Shown: piece after piece, positions 50,487-58,855 of the stretch
How the letters are laid out: every line of letters begins with the position of its first letter
Position numbering within the stretch: position 1 is the first letter of the stretch
Assembly (NCBI RefSeq): GCF_020171925.1
Contig: NZ_JAIVAR010000001.1
Span: 744,001 to 808,000, forward strand
Length of the DNA: 64,000 nucleotides
Source: Rossellomorea aquimaris
GTDB taxonomy: Bacteria; Bacillota; Bacilli; Bacillales; Bacillaceae_B
Direction: 5' to 3'
Notes under the pieces: generated by a model
Database searches by the model: none
What the model saw: only the letters and a program-made list of their open reading frames with translations
Told to the model about the DNA's origin: nothing
Translations under genes and position numbers: made by a program

Positions 50487-51337
50487 AAACTCATCTCCCT
50501 CCCAATCCTATTTTTGATGAACCATTGAAGGCACTTCAGCAAAAGGTAGATTGGTATAAATAGCAGGATCGAAGTGATGGCAAAGATGGAAGGGGAATTA
50601 TATGAGAATAAGAAAGATGTTACCCCGAATACATTAAATAAATATTCTAGTATCAATAAATTCGAGAGCATCATCCAAACGATTTGCTTCCCGTGATACG
50701 TGACGCTGATCAAGATATTCCGGATCATATGGATAAACAAAATACGATATTTATTAAGTCCTTTCCCCCTGGCCAGCTCAACATACGATAAATGCTCTTC
50801 CTCGTTTAAAAATGAGACCAGTAGCCCCAAGAAAAAGAAAGTGGGTAAGATACTCAGTGCCACAGCCGGGAACAGGATCACTTGATTTTCTCCCGTTGAG
50901 GCCACATCGATCAACAATACACCTGTGCTTTTAAAAAACAGAATGACGAAGATCTGAAGAACGGCAATGACGAAGATATCAGGCAATGAACTGATCACGA
51001 CCGAACAAGACTTGATCAAAGCCTTGAAGGATGTTCCTGCAAAAAAGTAACATACAAGTAAAACCAGAGAGTTCACGATGGCCATCACCAAGGCTAGGAA
51101 CACAATCCTTGCACTGCTGAAAAAGGCACTGAATAGGATTGGAAAAACCTCTCTTTCTATTTCAGATACAGGATTAACATAGACGAGATCCTGGGGCCAT
51201 GCTATTTCTTTTAACACAGACAATAAGCGTTCCCAATAAGACGTTTGTGGTTCGAATAGTGCAGAAGTCGAACTGACGAGCAAGATCCCTAAAATGATCA
51301 ACAAAGGCTCCATGATTAATTTGATTCCAGATTTCAT
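50483..51337 (-). CDS. oligopeptide-type ABC permease, DppB-like
   Basis: A 284-residue permease with six helices and an EAA-like loop ELARGKGLNKYRILFIHMIR. It forms the partner of the DppC-like protein, to which it is coupled. DppB proteins usually have about 310-340 residues; this one has a short N-terminal periplasmic loop. It lies 41 nt after the anti-sigma gene, which suggests control by the ECF sigma factor. Confidence 0.7.
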   Translation of the reverse strand: MKSGIKLIMEPLLIILGILLVSSTSALFEPQTSYWERLLSVLKEIAWPQDLVYVNPVSEIEREVFPILFSAFFSSARIVFLALVMAIVNSLVLLVCYFFAGTSFKALIKSCSVVISSLPDIFVIAVLQIFVILFFKSTGVLLIDVASTGENQVILFPAVALSILPTFFFLGLLVSFLNEEEHLSYVELARGKGLNKYRILFIHMIRNILISVTYHGKQIVWMMLSNLLILEYLFNVFGVTSFLFSYNSPSIFAITSILLFIPIYLLLKCLQWFIKNRIGREMSL

Positions 51338-51378
51338 GCGGATCCCCCCTTTCGTTTTAAAGCTTCTGTTTCCACCAC

Positions 51379-52086
51379 CTACTCCTTGATGTCTCTAAGG
51401 TATTTCGGAAGTAGATGATACTCCGTCGTGTCGACTCGATAGGCTGCTCCCATCAATTTCAGTCCATAGTAATCATTGCCATTGTAACGATATTCGAAAG
51501 CGCCTTTCGCATTCTTGATTTGTTTCAATTCTTGTCCTCGCTCACCCAATACTTGTTTTACCCGCTGAGGCTGGAGATGGGAATAGATGATGACGTTCAT
51601 CAGATATTCTTCATCCTTCTTGGCACGTTCAATGAAAAATTGAAACGAGCCTTCATCATCAACTTCAACTGAATCTTCATAAAGAAAAGCGTCTTTTTCC
51701 TTGCCTGCTTTTTCGACCGTGATCACCGTCCCTTCTGGCAGATTGCTGAGTCCCTTAATGACAACTAAATGTTGAAGGTTGTACACATTTCCAGAGAATT
51801 GGTAGGTTTCATGGTTGTCCGCGTTGTTTCTCGTAAGATGATCCAGAGGAAGTACGTTTGAAATGATCACCATCAAAACCAGAATACCTGCGATACTAAG
51901 GAAGATAGGCTGTAGCTTGTTTGTTAATGTCTTTCTCTTTTTCTGCTTCCTTGTCATGTCCATTAAATGTTGATGAATCCTTTCCTGCGTAAATCGATCA
52001 AAGTGCTTTTCATAATCCGGTTCGGGCAAGGCTTTGATTTCTGCAACTAGTCGATCCATTTGTGGATTGGTATTTTCTTTACTCAC
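51379..52086 (-). CDS. anti-sigma factor, membrane-bound
   Basis: A 235-residue protein with a cytoplasmic N-terminus (DYEKHFDRFTQERIHQHLMD) that should hold the sigma factor, one membrane helix (LQPIFLSIAGILVLMVIISN) and an extracytoplasmic beta domain (LSNLPEGTVITVEKAGKEKD). This is the usual form of Bacillus anti-sigma partners. Its start overlaps the sigma gene by 4 nt (52083-52086). The outer domain resembles part of the lipoprotein at 20715. Confidence 0.75.
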   Translation of the reverse strand: MSKENTNPQMDRLVAEIKALPEPDYEKHFDRFTQERIHQHLMDMTRKQKKRKTLTNKLQPIFLSIAGILVLMVIISNVLPLDHLTRNNADNHETYQFSGNVYNLQHLVVIKGLSNLPEGTVITVEKAGKEKDAFLYEDSVEVDDEGSFQFFIERAKKDEEYLMNVIIYSHLQPQRVKQVLGERGQELKQIKNAKGAFEYRYNGNDYYGLKLMGAAYRVDTTEYHLLPKYLRDIKE

Positions 52087-52583
52087 CCCAGCCCCTCCTT
52101 TTTCTTTTGTAGAGCTTTCAGCGCCCTGTGATACGTGACCCTCACCTTATTTTCATTCCAGTTTAAAACATTAGCTGTTTCTGAAACCGTAAATTCCTTA
52201 ATCCCCCGTAGGATGATGACATCACGATAATCCCTTTTCAAGGAGTGGATTGCTTCGTATAGAATATGGTTTTGCTCATTAAGCTGCAAGATCCTTTCAG
52301 GACTATTCTCTAGTCGATCTTCGAATTCCCTGCCCGTCAATGACATCCAAATTTTCGTTCGCTTTTTCTTTCTGATCTCATCTATCCCAACATTCCTCGC
52401 AATCCCGAACAACCAAGTCTTAGGGCTTGAGTGCTCTTGAAAACGGTCAATCCCCTTGATCGCACGGTAAAACACTTCCTGAACCAAGTCCTCGATATCG
52501 GGAGACCCTGTATAGTAAATCAAAAAATGATAAATATCTTTGTTATATTGATAAAACCAGTCCGAAATCTTGTTGCCTGACAT
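52083..52583 (-). CDS. ECF-type sigma-70 family sigma factor
   Basis: A 166-residue ECF sigma factor. Region 2 is seen in DLVQEVFYRAIKGIDRF and KTWLFGIARNVGIDEIRKKK; region 4 in IILRGIKEFTVSETANVLNW and NENKVRVTYHRALKAL. ATG at 52583 is used, since an ECF promoter lies just upstream within the longer frame to 52631. A ribosome site is present but close. The layout (sigma, anti-sigma, then target transport genes) suggests autoregulation in response to envelope stress or a peptide signal. Confidence 0.85.
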   Translation of the reverse strand: MSGNKISDWFYQYNKDIYHFLIYYTGSPDIEDLVQEVFYRAIKGIDRFQEHSSPKTWLFGIARNVGIDEIRKKKRTKIWMSLTGREFEDRLENSPERILQLNEQNHILYEAIHSLKRDYRDVIILRGIKEFTVSETANVLNWNENKVRVTYHRALKALQKKKEGLG

Positions 52584-52621
52584 CCTCCGAAACCCCCAAC
52601 CATGTGCACACTTATTAATGA

Positions 52622-52647
52622 GTCGAATCACAACTTGATTTATTTCA
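52622..52647 (-). promoter_or_regulatory. ECF-type promoter upstream of the sigma gene
   Basis: On the minus strand TGAAAT (52642-52647) and CGAC (52622-52625) are separated by exactly 16 bp. This resembles the TGAAAC-N16-CGAC/CGTC promoters of Bacillus ECF factors and implies autoregulation. Confidence 0.65.
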
Positions 52648-53060
52648 CTTTTTTGAAAGTTTTTTAAAAAAATTCACGAACATGCCCTGTTATGTATTGC
52701 GTTTTTCTTAATTCCAATTATTTCAAACCTTGTAAGAGTACTCAATAAAAATTTTGTATGAGGGATCCCAGGCTACCTGAAATAGGTGCTGGGTAAAGGT
52801 TTTTCGACAAGTTTGGGCGGTGAACGGAAATAGTGGATGTATTGATGGATTGTGGATTGTAAATATGGAAAGTGGTACGTATTTTACTAAGGTGGAATGC
52901 ACGTTTGGAAGGTGGTGGAACGGTATTAATCGGGGGGAGGTAAGTTTTGGAGTGGCAGGGGGAGGAGCGAGCGGGATTTGTGTTTTTGTGCTTATTGGCC
53001 TTTTCTCATAGAGGGGGGCTGTTTCTTTACTGATGATGAGTGAGGTGTTTATTTTTTGGG
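52648..53060. other. gene-free stretch
   Basis: Low-complexity G/T-rich plus-strand sequence from 52800 on; short frames there lack ribosome sites and look like chance. The segment TTTTTCGACAAGTTTGGGCG repeats part of the sequence at 49250. Confidence 0.4.
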
Positions 53061-53342
53061 TTTTTTTGGTAAGTGACTGAATGATCCTCAGAATCGAAAG
53101 AATAAGCAGGAAAGTTGGAAGATTAAATGTGTAACGTAAAAGATTATCGTCTGAATCTCGAAGATTATCAGTCAAAAACGGAAGATTATCCAATTTAGTT
53201 CCATTTTTGATTGCCCAATTCCTTTATTTCAGTTGATGAGAAGCCTCATTTAAAGAACCAATCTCTTTTTTCATTAAAATTGCTGCTTCAATCCAGTAAT
53301 TCAGAGTAAAATCAGGGACTGTTACCTTGATTGGAGCAACAT
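53061..53342 (+). repeat. 282-bp direct repeat, copy 1, with mini-array family D
   Basis: A block that recurs at 54805-55086 with no net length change (offset 1744 bp throughout) and about 10-15 percent differences by eye. Inside it, cores GAATA, GATTA, GATTATC, GATTATC and GATTATC start at 53100, 53121, 53142, 53163 and 53184, a strict 21-bp period. It codes for nothing visible. Confidence 0.9.
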
Positions 53343-53487
53343 TCTATCGATCCACCCCCTCAGAAGATCAATTTTATTCAAAAATCTAACCGTTAGGCGT
53401 CGTCTGGATAGGCATAGTAAAAAGTAGACCAGGAACTGCTCCCCGCTCTACCACAGACCGTAGTCCACTTTGTAAATCTAAAAATCG

Positions 53488-53640
53488 CTAAAACGTGAAT
53501 TTACCCATTCTGTCATCTTTCAAGAGTCCCCAGTATATTTCTTTCTCACTAATTTGTACTTTTGATAACTCGAGAGACAAATCCACCACTGTCTGTGTTT
53601 TCCATCTATAGTGTGTATGACTATTCCCAATCTCTCAAAA
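53488..53640 (-). pseudogene. decayed copy of the small gene at 61788-61991
   Basis: Fragments in different frames match the 67-codon gene at 61.8 kb: LGIVIHTIDGK (compare YGIVIHEKDGR), TDSGGFVSRVI (compare TDSGGSVSRDI) and QISEKEIYWGLLKDDRMGKF (compare QISEEEAYWVILKYQKMGKF) ending at TAG 53488-53490. At least two frameshifts separate them. Confidence 0.65.
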
Positions 53641-53701
53641 AAACACTTCCTTACTTAATGGAAGCATATGAGCATCCATTTAGTAATCGGAGGCACCTAT
53701 C

Positions 53702-54523
53702 CTACCCATTAAACGGCAACGGCTGGGTTCCATCAATATCGGTAAAATCATATTCTCTCGCTAGTTCCGCCACCATGACTGCGTTGCCAGAGAACCACGA
53801 AACGTTGCTGTCTGATGCCAGTGCCACAACTGCTCGACCAACGTAGGCGGTGGATTCCGTTGCTCCATCCTCTGGTCCAAAACCTGAGTCGATCACTCTT
53901 TCCGTCCTCATCCATCCTGGGCAAACCGCAACGGCTGAAACGTCGAAGACCTTTAATTCCTTTGCCATTCCCTGAGTCATTCGATTGATGGCATTCATCG
54001 CGAGATCATAATATAAATTCCCTGAAATTTTATCCTTCATAAAGAATGTGATGTTTACAATCAGTCCATTCTGATTGTCCTTCATCAATGGTACAGCGTA
54101 TCGGGACGTCAGCAAATATGCCTGGGGTCCGGCTACCATCATGGCATCCCAATGCTCCGTTGGCCGTTCCCAAAAAGATCGTCCATTCCCTGCCGGCAGC
54201 GAGCTTTCGGAACCACCAAACACACTATTGACCAACAAATCGATCCGGCCGTGCTCCCTTTCAATCTGTTCAAACAGATTCCTCACGTCATCCTCGTTTG
54301 TATGGTCACATCGTACGGCAATGCCTATTCCCCCACGTGAAGTGACACCATCTGCCGTTTCTTCGATGGTTTCTGAACGATGATCGGTTGCAGCTCCCCT
54401 CACACTCCGCCCCGTCACATACACCGTCGCTCCTGCACTGCCTAATTCGAAGGCAATCCCCCTTCCCGCTCCACGGGATGCACCTGTAACAACCGCAATC
54501 TTTCCTTGTAATGGTTTTATCAT
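53702..54523 (-). CDS. SDR-family protein with altered catalytic site
   Basis: A 273-residue short-chain dehydrogenase/reductase-fold protein. The cofactor motif TGASRGAGRGIAFELG is intact, and CDHTNEDDV and NLFEQ-IEREHGRIDLLVNS are typical. The active site is not: the usual Ser is replaced in NITFFMKDK, and Y-x-x-x-K reads YDLAM in NLYYDLAMNAINRM, so the Lys is Met. The C-terminal CPGWMRTERV is normal. Catalysis by the standard mechanism is doubtful. The gene lies between two 282-bp direct repeats. Confidence 0.75.
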   Translation of the reverse strand: MIKPLQGKIAVVTGASRGAGRGIAFELGSAGATVYVTGRSVRGAATDHRSETIEETADGVTSRGGIGIAVRCDHTNEDDVRNLFEQIEREHGRIDLLVNSVFGGSESSLPAGNGRSFWERPTEHWDAMMVAGPQAYLLTSRYAVPLMKDNQNGLIVNITFFMKDKISGNLYYDLAMNAINRMTQGMAKELKVFDVSAVAVCPGWMRTERVIDSGFGPEDGATESTAYVGRAVVALASDSNVSWFSGNAVMVAELAREYDFTDIDGTQPLPFNG

Positions 54524-54804
54524 TTTTAGACTCCTGAATGTATTGTTTTTTTAAAAATAGTAAATGGGCACTGGGCGGGTCCCTATCAAGGCCATGCTAT
54601 TAATATCACAATCTTCATGTTATCGCTTGGACCACGGTACCTGTCCCTTTGGTTCGCTTCCAACCTACCAATATTTCCGATTTTAACATAATTCAGCCAG
54701 GGAGAGCACATGTGTTTGTACCACTGTGCGAAAATGCGTTCCCTTAGCGGGGTGCAGAAGAAAATCACGGGTGTGCAGCCAAACTACTAGCGCATGAGTT
54801 TGGA
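54524..54804. repeat. gap holding a GGTACC-type element (54631-54658)
   Basis: GACCACGGTACCTGTCCCTTTGGTTC is a member of the hairpin family seen at 26.7, 33.2 and 37.1 kb. No gene is seen here. Confidence 0.5.
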
Positions 54805-55086
54805 TTTTTTTGGTAAGTGACTGAATGATCCTCAGAATCGAAAGAATAAGCAGGAAAGTTGGAAGATTAAATGTGTAACGTAAAAGATTATCGTCTAAAT
54901 CTCGAAGATTATCAGCTCAAACCGAAAGATTATCGAATTTATTTCCATTTACGCTTGCCCCAATCCTAAATTTCACATGATGAGAAGCGACTTTTAAAGC
55001 ACCAATCTCAATTTTCATTAAAATTGCTGCTTCGATCCAGCAGTTCTGAGTAAAATCAGGGACTGTTAGTCGGATTGGAGCAACAA
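54805..55086 (+). repeat. 282-bp direct repeat, copy 2, with mini-array family D
   Basis: Second copy of the block at 53061-53342. The GATTA-type cores start at 54844, 54865, 54886, 54907 and 54928, again 21 bp apart. The two copies bracket the SDR gene at a distance that would allow deletion or duplication of it by homologous recombination. Confidence 0.9.
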
Positions 55087-55230
55087 TTTACCAATTTACC
55101 TATCGACCTACTCTTCAATCATGATTAGAAAAGATAATCTTCCCGAAGAATGTAAGATGAACTCACCTTAATAAGGTCTACATTTGCATCCTCCGTTTTA
55201 ACATTCATTTCCGTCCGTCAACATCATGAA

Positions 55231-55270
55231 TAAACGGTGCCTGACTTATAGGAAGTCAGGCACCGTTTAT
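55231..55270 (-). terminator. perfect hairpin downstream of the TOMM dehydrogenase gene
   Basis: AAACGGTGCCTGACTT pairs perfectly with AAGTCAGGCACCGTTT around ATAGG. It lies 35 bp past the stop of the SagB-like gene and probably ends the cluster transcript; no long T run on the minus strand, so it may instead be a dispersed repeat. Confidence 0.6.
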
Positions 55271-55304
55271 TAAAGTTTTTCTTTTAAAAATGCCCCTTCC
55301 CTCC

Positions 55305-56888
55305 TCAACTCAACAAATCCCCCCTCAACCACGCGCGCTTCCGATACGGTCCGATGGGAATCTGAATCAAGGTGGTGTTGCCCTCAGAATCCAACTGGTA
55401 GATGCGATCTGTCAGGGTGGTATCGAAGCCAAGAAGCGGGTGTCCACCAAATCCGGCAGCGGATGTAGCCAAAAGCAGGCGCTGGAGAAGGAGGCCGGCT
55501 TCCATTTGCATGAGCCGGTAGCCCCTGAGCCCGAGGGTGTCTTTATTATAGTCCTTCTTGCCGATGATATGCAGGCACAGCGGTACCTGGAGCAAATTAA
55601 CGTTATCTAGGGACAAGCCTGATTGCAGCTGAAGGCGATAATCCCCCCTGCTGATTTCACGCAATGAATGGGAGACGTGGTCATAGGCGTATGCCCCATC
55701 CGGGATGCCTTCTACATTGTAAAAGCAGCCATAAATTGAAACACGTGGCTCTCTGTCATGAATGTGTTCGTCTAAGTCATTCCGGAAATGGTGATCGACT
55801 CGTTTCAATAAAGACGAAAGTTGCTCCTGGCTGATCTTCCCCATGACAAAATCCATTTCCGGGGAATAGCGGTTCCGGCATGCTTCGGTAAAATCATAGG
55901 AGCTGGACCTGACCTCTGGAAGTGGAATCTCTTTCCCGCTACATCCTGCCCAAAGTGGTGTACCGAGCCGCTTGAAATCACCTGTATGTTCCAGTTTACT
56001 AGCTTCATTCACCGCTAGTAACATAGGAAACTCCCTGATCTTCTCAGAACGCTCATAGTGTTCGGAGGTAATCGCAGGCAGCTCCCGGCATAATTCTTCA
56101 GAAGAGAATACGCCTGCCCTCCCGCTTCTGGTTCCAGTCCAATTCGTTGCTGCAACGGAGAGCGGGATGACGCTATAGACGTTTTCCTCATCTTCGTCGA
56201 GACCAAGCAAATGATTGAGTGCCGTATCGAGAAATTGACCATATACGCCTGACTCGTAACCAAACCGTTTTGCTGTTTCGATCAGCTGACCGGTCAGGAC
56301 ACCTGCATCGAGCCCCTGGAGCCGGTAGGAAAAGTTATTGTATTTAAAAAAGTTTTTCCAAAAACGGGTGGAGATCAAGGCCGTTCCGAAACAGGAAGAG
56401 ATGTCGCAGCGGTTGCCGAGTGCCCTTTCTACGTACCGATCGACATTTCCTTCACGAAGCAGCTCGAGACGATGATGGGCGGCATCGTAATGGTAGACCC
56501 CATGAGGTAGATCATACAATTTTAAATAAAGATAAAGTTCATTCGGATACAGAGCCCCTCCTGAAGGGGCAAAACGCCTGTAGGAATGAATGGGAAAAGA
56601 CTCCTCTTCCCCGTACTCAATTGAATCCTCTGACTGGCTTACGCCTGTGACGCCATACACATACCAGAGAAAGTGGCCGATGGTTTCCACATTCGGTTCT
56701 GAAGGGGTCCGTCTCCCCGTAAGTGACAGCGGTACTTCTGATGACAACGGCACCACTGGCAATCCCCGGTACAGCTTATAGGGAAGAGGCGCATCATTCC
56801 AGTCCGCTTCCCAGTTCGGCTGATTGGCGCGCTCGATTCGACATTGCAGATTGTGTAGAAGTTCTTCCAGATCCTGATCCAAGCTCAT
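55305..56888 (-). CDS. TOMM azoline dehydrogenase, SagB/McbC-like, double nitroreductase
   Basis: A 527-residue flavoprotein with two nitroreductase-like domains: the first at about 60-260 (RRTPS, SYRRFAPSGGALYPNELYLY) and a second at about 300-520 (SPEMDFVMGKISQEQL, GYRLMQMEAGLLLQRLLLA, GFGGHPLLGFD). SagB/McbC enzymes use FMN to oxidise thiazolines to thiazoles in the modified peptide. The double-length form is the one found with heterocycloanthracin-type clusters. It is the last of three enzyme genes, 20 nt after the cyclodehydratase gene. It probably acts in the cytoplasm in a complex with the next two proteins. Confidence 0.85.
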   Translation of the reverse strand: MSLDQDLEELLHNLQCRIERANQPNWEADWNDAPLPYKLYRGLPVVPLSSEVPLSLTGRRTPSEPNVETIGHFLWYVYGVTGVSQSEDSIEYGEEESFPIHSYRRFAPSGGALYPNELYLYLKLYDLPHGVYHYDAAHHRLELLREGNVDRYVERALGNRCDISSCFGTALISTRFWKNFFKYNNFSYRLQGLDAGVLTGQLIETAKRFGYESGVYGQFLDTALNHLLGLDEDEENVYSVIPLSVAATNWTGTRSGRAGVFSSEELCRELPAITSEHYERSEKIREFPMLLAVNEASKLEHTGDFKRLGTPLWAGCSGKEIPLPEVRSSSYDFTEACRNRYSPEMDFVMGKISQEQLSSLLKRVDHHFRNDLDEHIHDREPRVSIYGCFYNVEGIPDGAYAYDHVSHSLREISRGDYRLQLQSGLSLDNVNLLQVPLCLHIIGKKDYNKDTLGLRGYRLMQMEAGLLLQRLLLATSAAGFGGHPLLGFDTTLTDRIYQLDSEGNTTLIQIPIGPYRKRAWLRGDLLS

Positions 56889-56908
56889 CCTCCTTACCTC
56901 CTAAGATC

Positions 56909-58855
56909 CTAAGGGAATGGATGCGGTTTTAGATTAAGCGCCTCAAACGATAATGGCCGGTCGGCATACCCCAGTTCCGCCGGGACGGTAAGGACCCGTT
57001 CAAGTCCGGTCAGACGGGTAAGGTGATGCCCGAAAGTCATGGGAAGCATGCCGGGGATCACTACCTTTACGCAGTGCAGCCCGTTCTTCGCAAGTTCCGG
57101 TGCCGTCTGATCCACGACAATGACATCAAGGTTCCGGCATCGGAATGCTTCCAGTATATCCTTCAGGTCATCCGTCAAATCGCTATGATCGGACGAAGGC
57201 TTGAATTCCTCTTGGAAACTCCGTAACGGCCGGGTGTCGTTCAATAAAAAGCCCAAGCGCTCTTCGGCCTGCGGCAACCCATACAGCATGCCGTGATCAT
57301 CCATCTGTCTCACCAGGGAATCATCATCAAGCATTTTTTCATGCTTCGACCTGTTCTTTTCAAGTTTCTCATCAAGGTTCAGCATCATCCCGGCCAGCTC
57401 CTGGATTGCACTTTTAGCAGCCCTTACCGGATCGAGATGGGCACCGGCTGCCAGGATCAGATTCAGTCCAGTATCCTTCCGATTTTTCGCAATCGCAAAG
57501 ATACTCGGAATTCCATTCTCCATGGTGGCGTTATACAGATAGAGATCATACCCGGCGACCGCCCGCATCCGTTCGATCATCAACTCGAGCTCCTCATCCC
57601 CTGCTGTAAAGGGATCAAGACGCGGCAGGCTCAGCTCTGCATACCAGGTCAAAAGGAACGAATCGCGTTCGACGACCTCCATGATTCCGTAAAAAATCGC
57701 TTCCTCCCTGCTTCCCCCAAGTGCACAGCCGTTGGACGTCTCATAGACAAAACCGGCTGAACCGCATCCAAGACTGTAGTAGCTAAGGAGCTCCGGGACG
57801 AGGATCGGTCGCTCTTCATTCAGTGAATAGCCCCATACCCAATCAATCGCCCGGTCCCGATCAAACTTTTGAAAAGGAAAGCCCGGCATGGCATATTGTT
57901 CGTCGGTGTGCACGCCTACCTTCATCGGATCCAGTGCCTTCTCTTTCACATTCCGGTAGCTATCATGGACCACGGTCCGTTTACCGCGCGGCTGCAGCCC
58001 GCAGTGACGCTCCAACCCCTCAAGAATGGCGGTCAATTCGCTGTCAGAGTAAGCCTGTGTCCGGCCAGCCGTCCCTTCATCCCCGGAGAACATCGGCATA
58101 TTGACGCTCGCATCCGCGAACGGTGTCACCAAATCATACATCTTACTATTGAAAAGCCCGGTGCGATTATCCAGATAATCTTTAATAAGTACGTTTTTCA
58201 ATTCACCCAGTGGCGTGCAGCGGAAGCTTCCCTTACTGATTTTCGGGCTCGGCTGAAGGGAAATCCTTGCTAATTCCGGGGAATCGTCCGGCACCTGGCT
58301 GCAGAACCTGCATAAAGAATCGGGAGCGAAGGAGTGCCAGGAGCTGTTCAATGTTTTCAGTTCCGTTAAACAGATTTTCCCGTCGGAATGTGGTCTTTCT
58401 CCTTCAAGGAACCTGAAAGCTTCTGTGGAAACAAGTTTGGCCATGTGCAGGAATCCGATATTCGATGCCCACGGGTCCCTCGTCATTCCCCCGACTTCAG
58501 CAAGTTTCTCCTGTACCTCCCTCATCTCATGACGTTCCTTCCCCCCAAGTAGTCGACGCAGATCGGCACATTGTGAGCATCCCGGTGTGCCGGGTCGAAC
58601 CAGTGGTCCGATGATGCCCTCCCCGAACGAAACGAAGCCTCTTAACCAAGGAATCTCAGACTCACGCATCACTTCTTCCGCCCTTTGGTGAACAGCCGGA
58701 TCCCACGTATCCTGGAGCGATAGCACCAAATCCGCCCGGACAGGGAATTTTTTTTCAAAACTGCTTTGCCTGAACACAGGGTAACGGGCTGATAATTCCG
58801 CACAGACAGAATCCGCAAGCGTCCCTTCCCCCACAATCACCACGAAAGAATTCAT
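56909..58855 (-). CDS. TOMM cyclodehydratase, ThiF-like/YcaO fusion (SagC-SagD type)
   Basis: A 648-residue fused cyclodehydratase. The N-terminal 220 residues are an E1/ThiF-like or leader-binding part with a zinc site (Cys-x2-Cys in CSQCADLRR and CRFC). Residues from about 260 on are the YcaO domain, with ATP-binding SNGCALGGSREEAIFYGIME and VVERDSFLLTWYAE. The C-terminus ends PHPFP, the PxPxP end needed by YcaO enzymes for azoline formation. The enzyme turns Cys and Ser/Thr of the precursor into azolines with ATP. It overlaps the upstream gene by 4 nt (58852-58855). Confidence 0.9.
   Translation of the reverse strand: MNSFVVIVGEGTLADSVCAELSARYPVFRQSSFEKKFPVRADLVLSLQDTWDPAVHQRAEEVMRESEIPWLRGFVSFGEGIIGPLVRPGTPGCSQCADLRRLLGGKERHEMREVQEKLAEVGGMTRDPWASNIGFLHMAKLVSTEAFRFLEGERPHSDGKICLTELKTLNSSWHSFAPDSLCRFCSQVPDDSPELARISLQPSPKISKGSFRCTPLGELKNVLIKDYLDNRTGLFNSKMYDLVTPFADASVNMPMFSGDEGTAGRTQAYSDSELTAILEGLERHCGLQPRGKRTVVHDSYRNVKEKALDPMKVGVHTDEQYAMPGFPFQKFDRDRAIDWVWGYSLNEERPILVPELLSYYSLGCGSAGFVYETSNGCALGGSREEAIFYGIMEVVERDSFLLTWYAELSLPRLDPFTAGDEELELMIERMRAVAGYDLYLYNATMENGIPSIFAIAKNRKDTGLNLILAAGAHLDPVRAAKSAIQELAGMMLNLDEKLEKNRSKHEKMLDDDSLVRQMDDHGMLYGLPQAEERLGFLLNDTRPLRSFQEEFKPSSDHSDLTDDLKDILEAFRCRNLDVIVVDQTAPELAKNGLHCVKVVIPGMLPMTFGHHLTRLTGLERVLTVPAELGYADRPLSFEALNLKPHPFP

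Noticed and set aside
52723..53193. 156-residue minus-strand ORF
   Set aside because: Low-complexity sequence rich in Thr, Pro and Lys that overlaps the direct repeat; no ribosome site and no similarity.
54586..54768. 60-residue ORF containing a GGTACC element
   Set aside because: It overlaps a dispersed hairpin and has no start signal.
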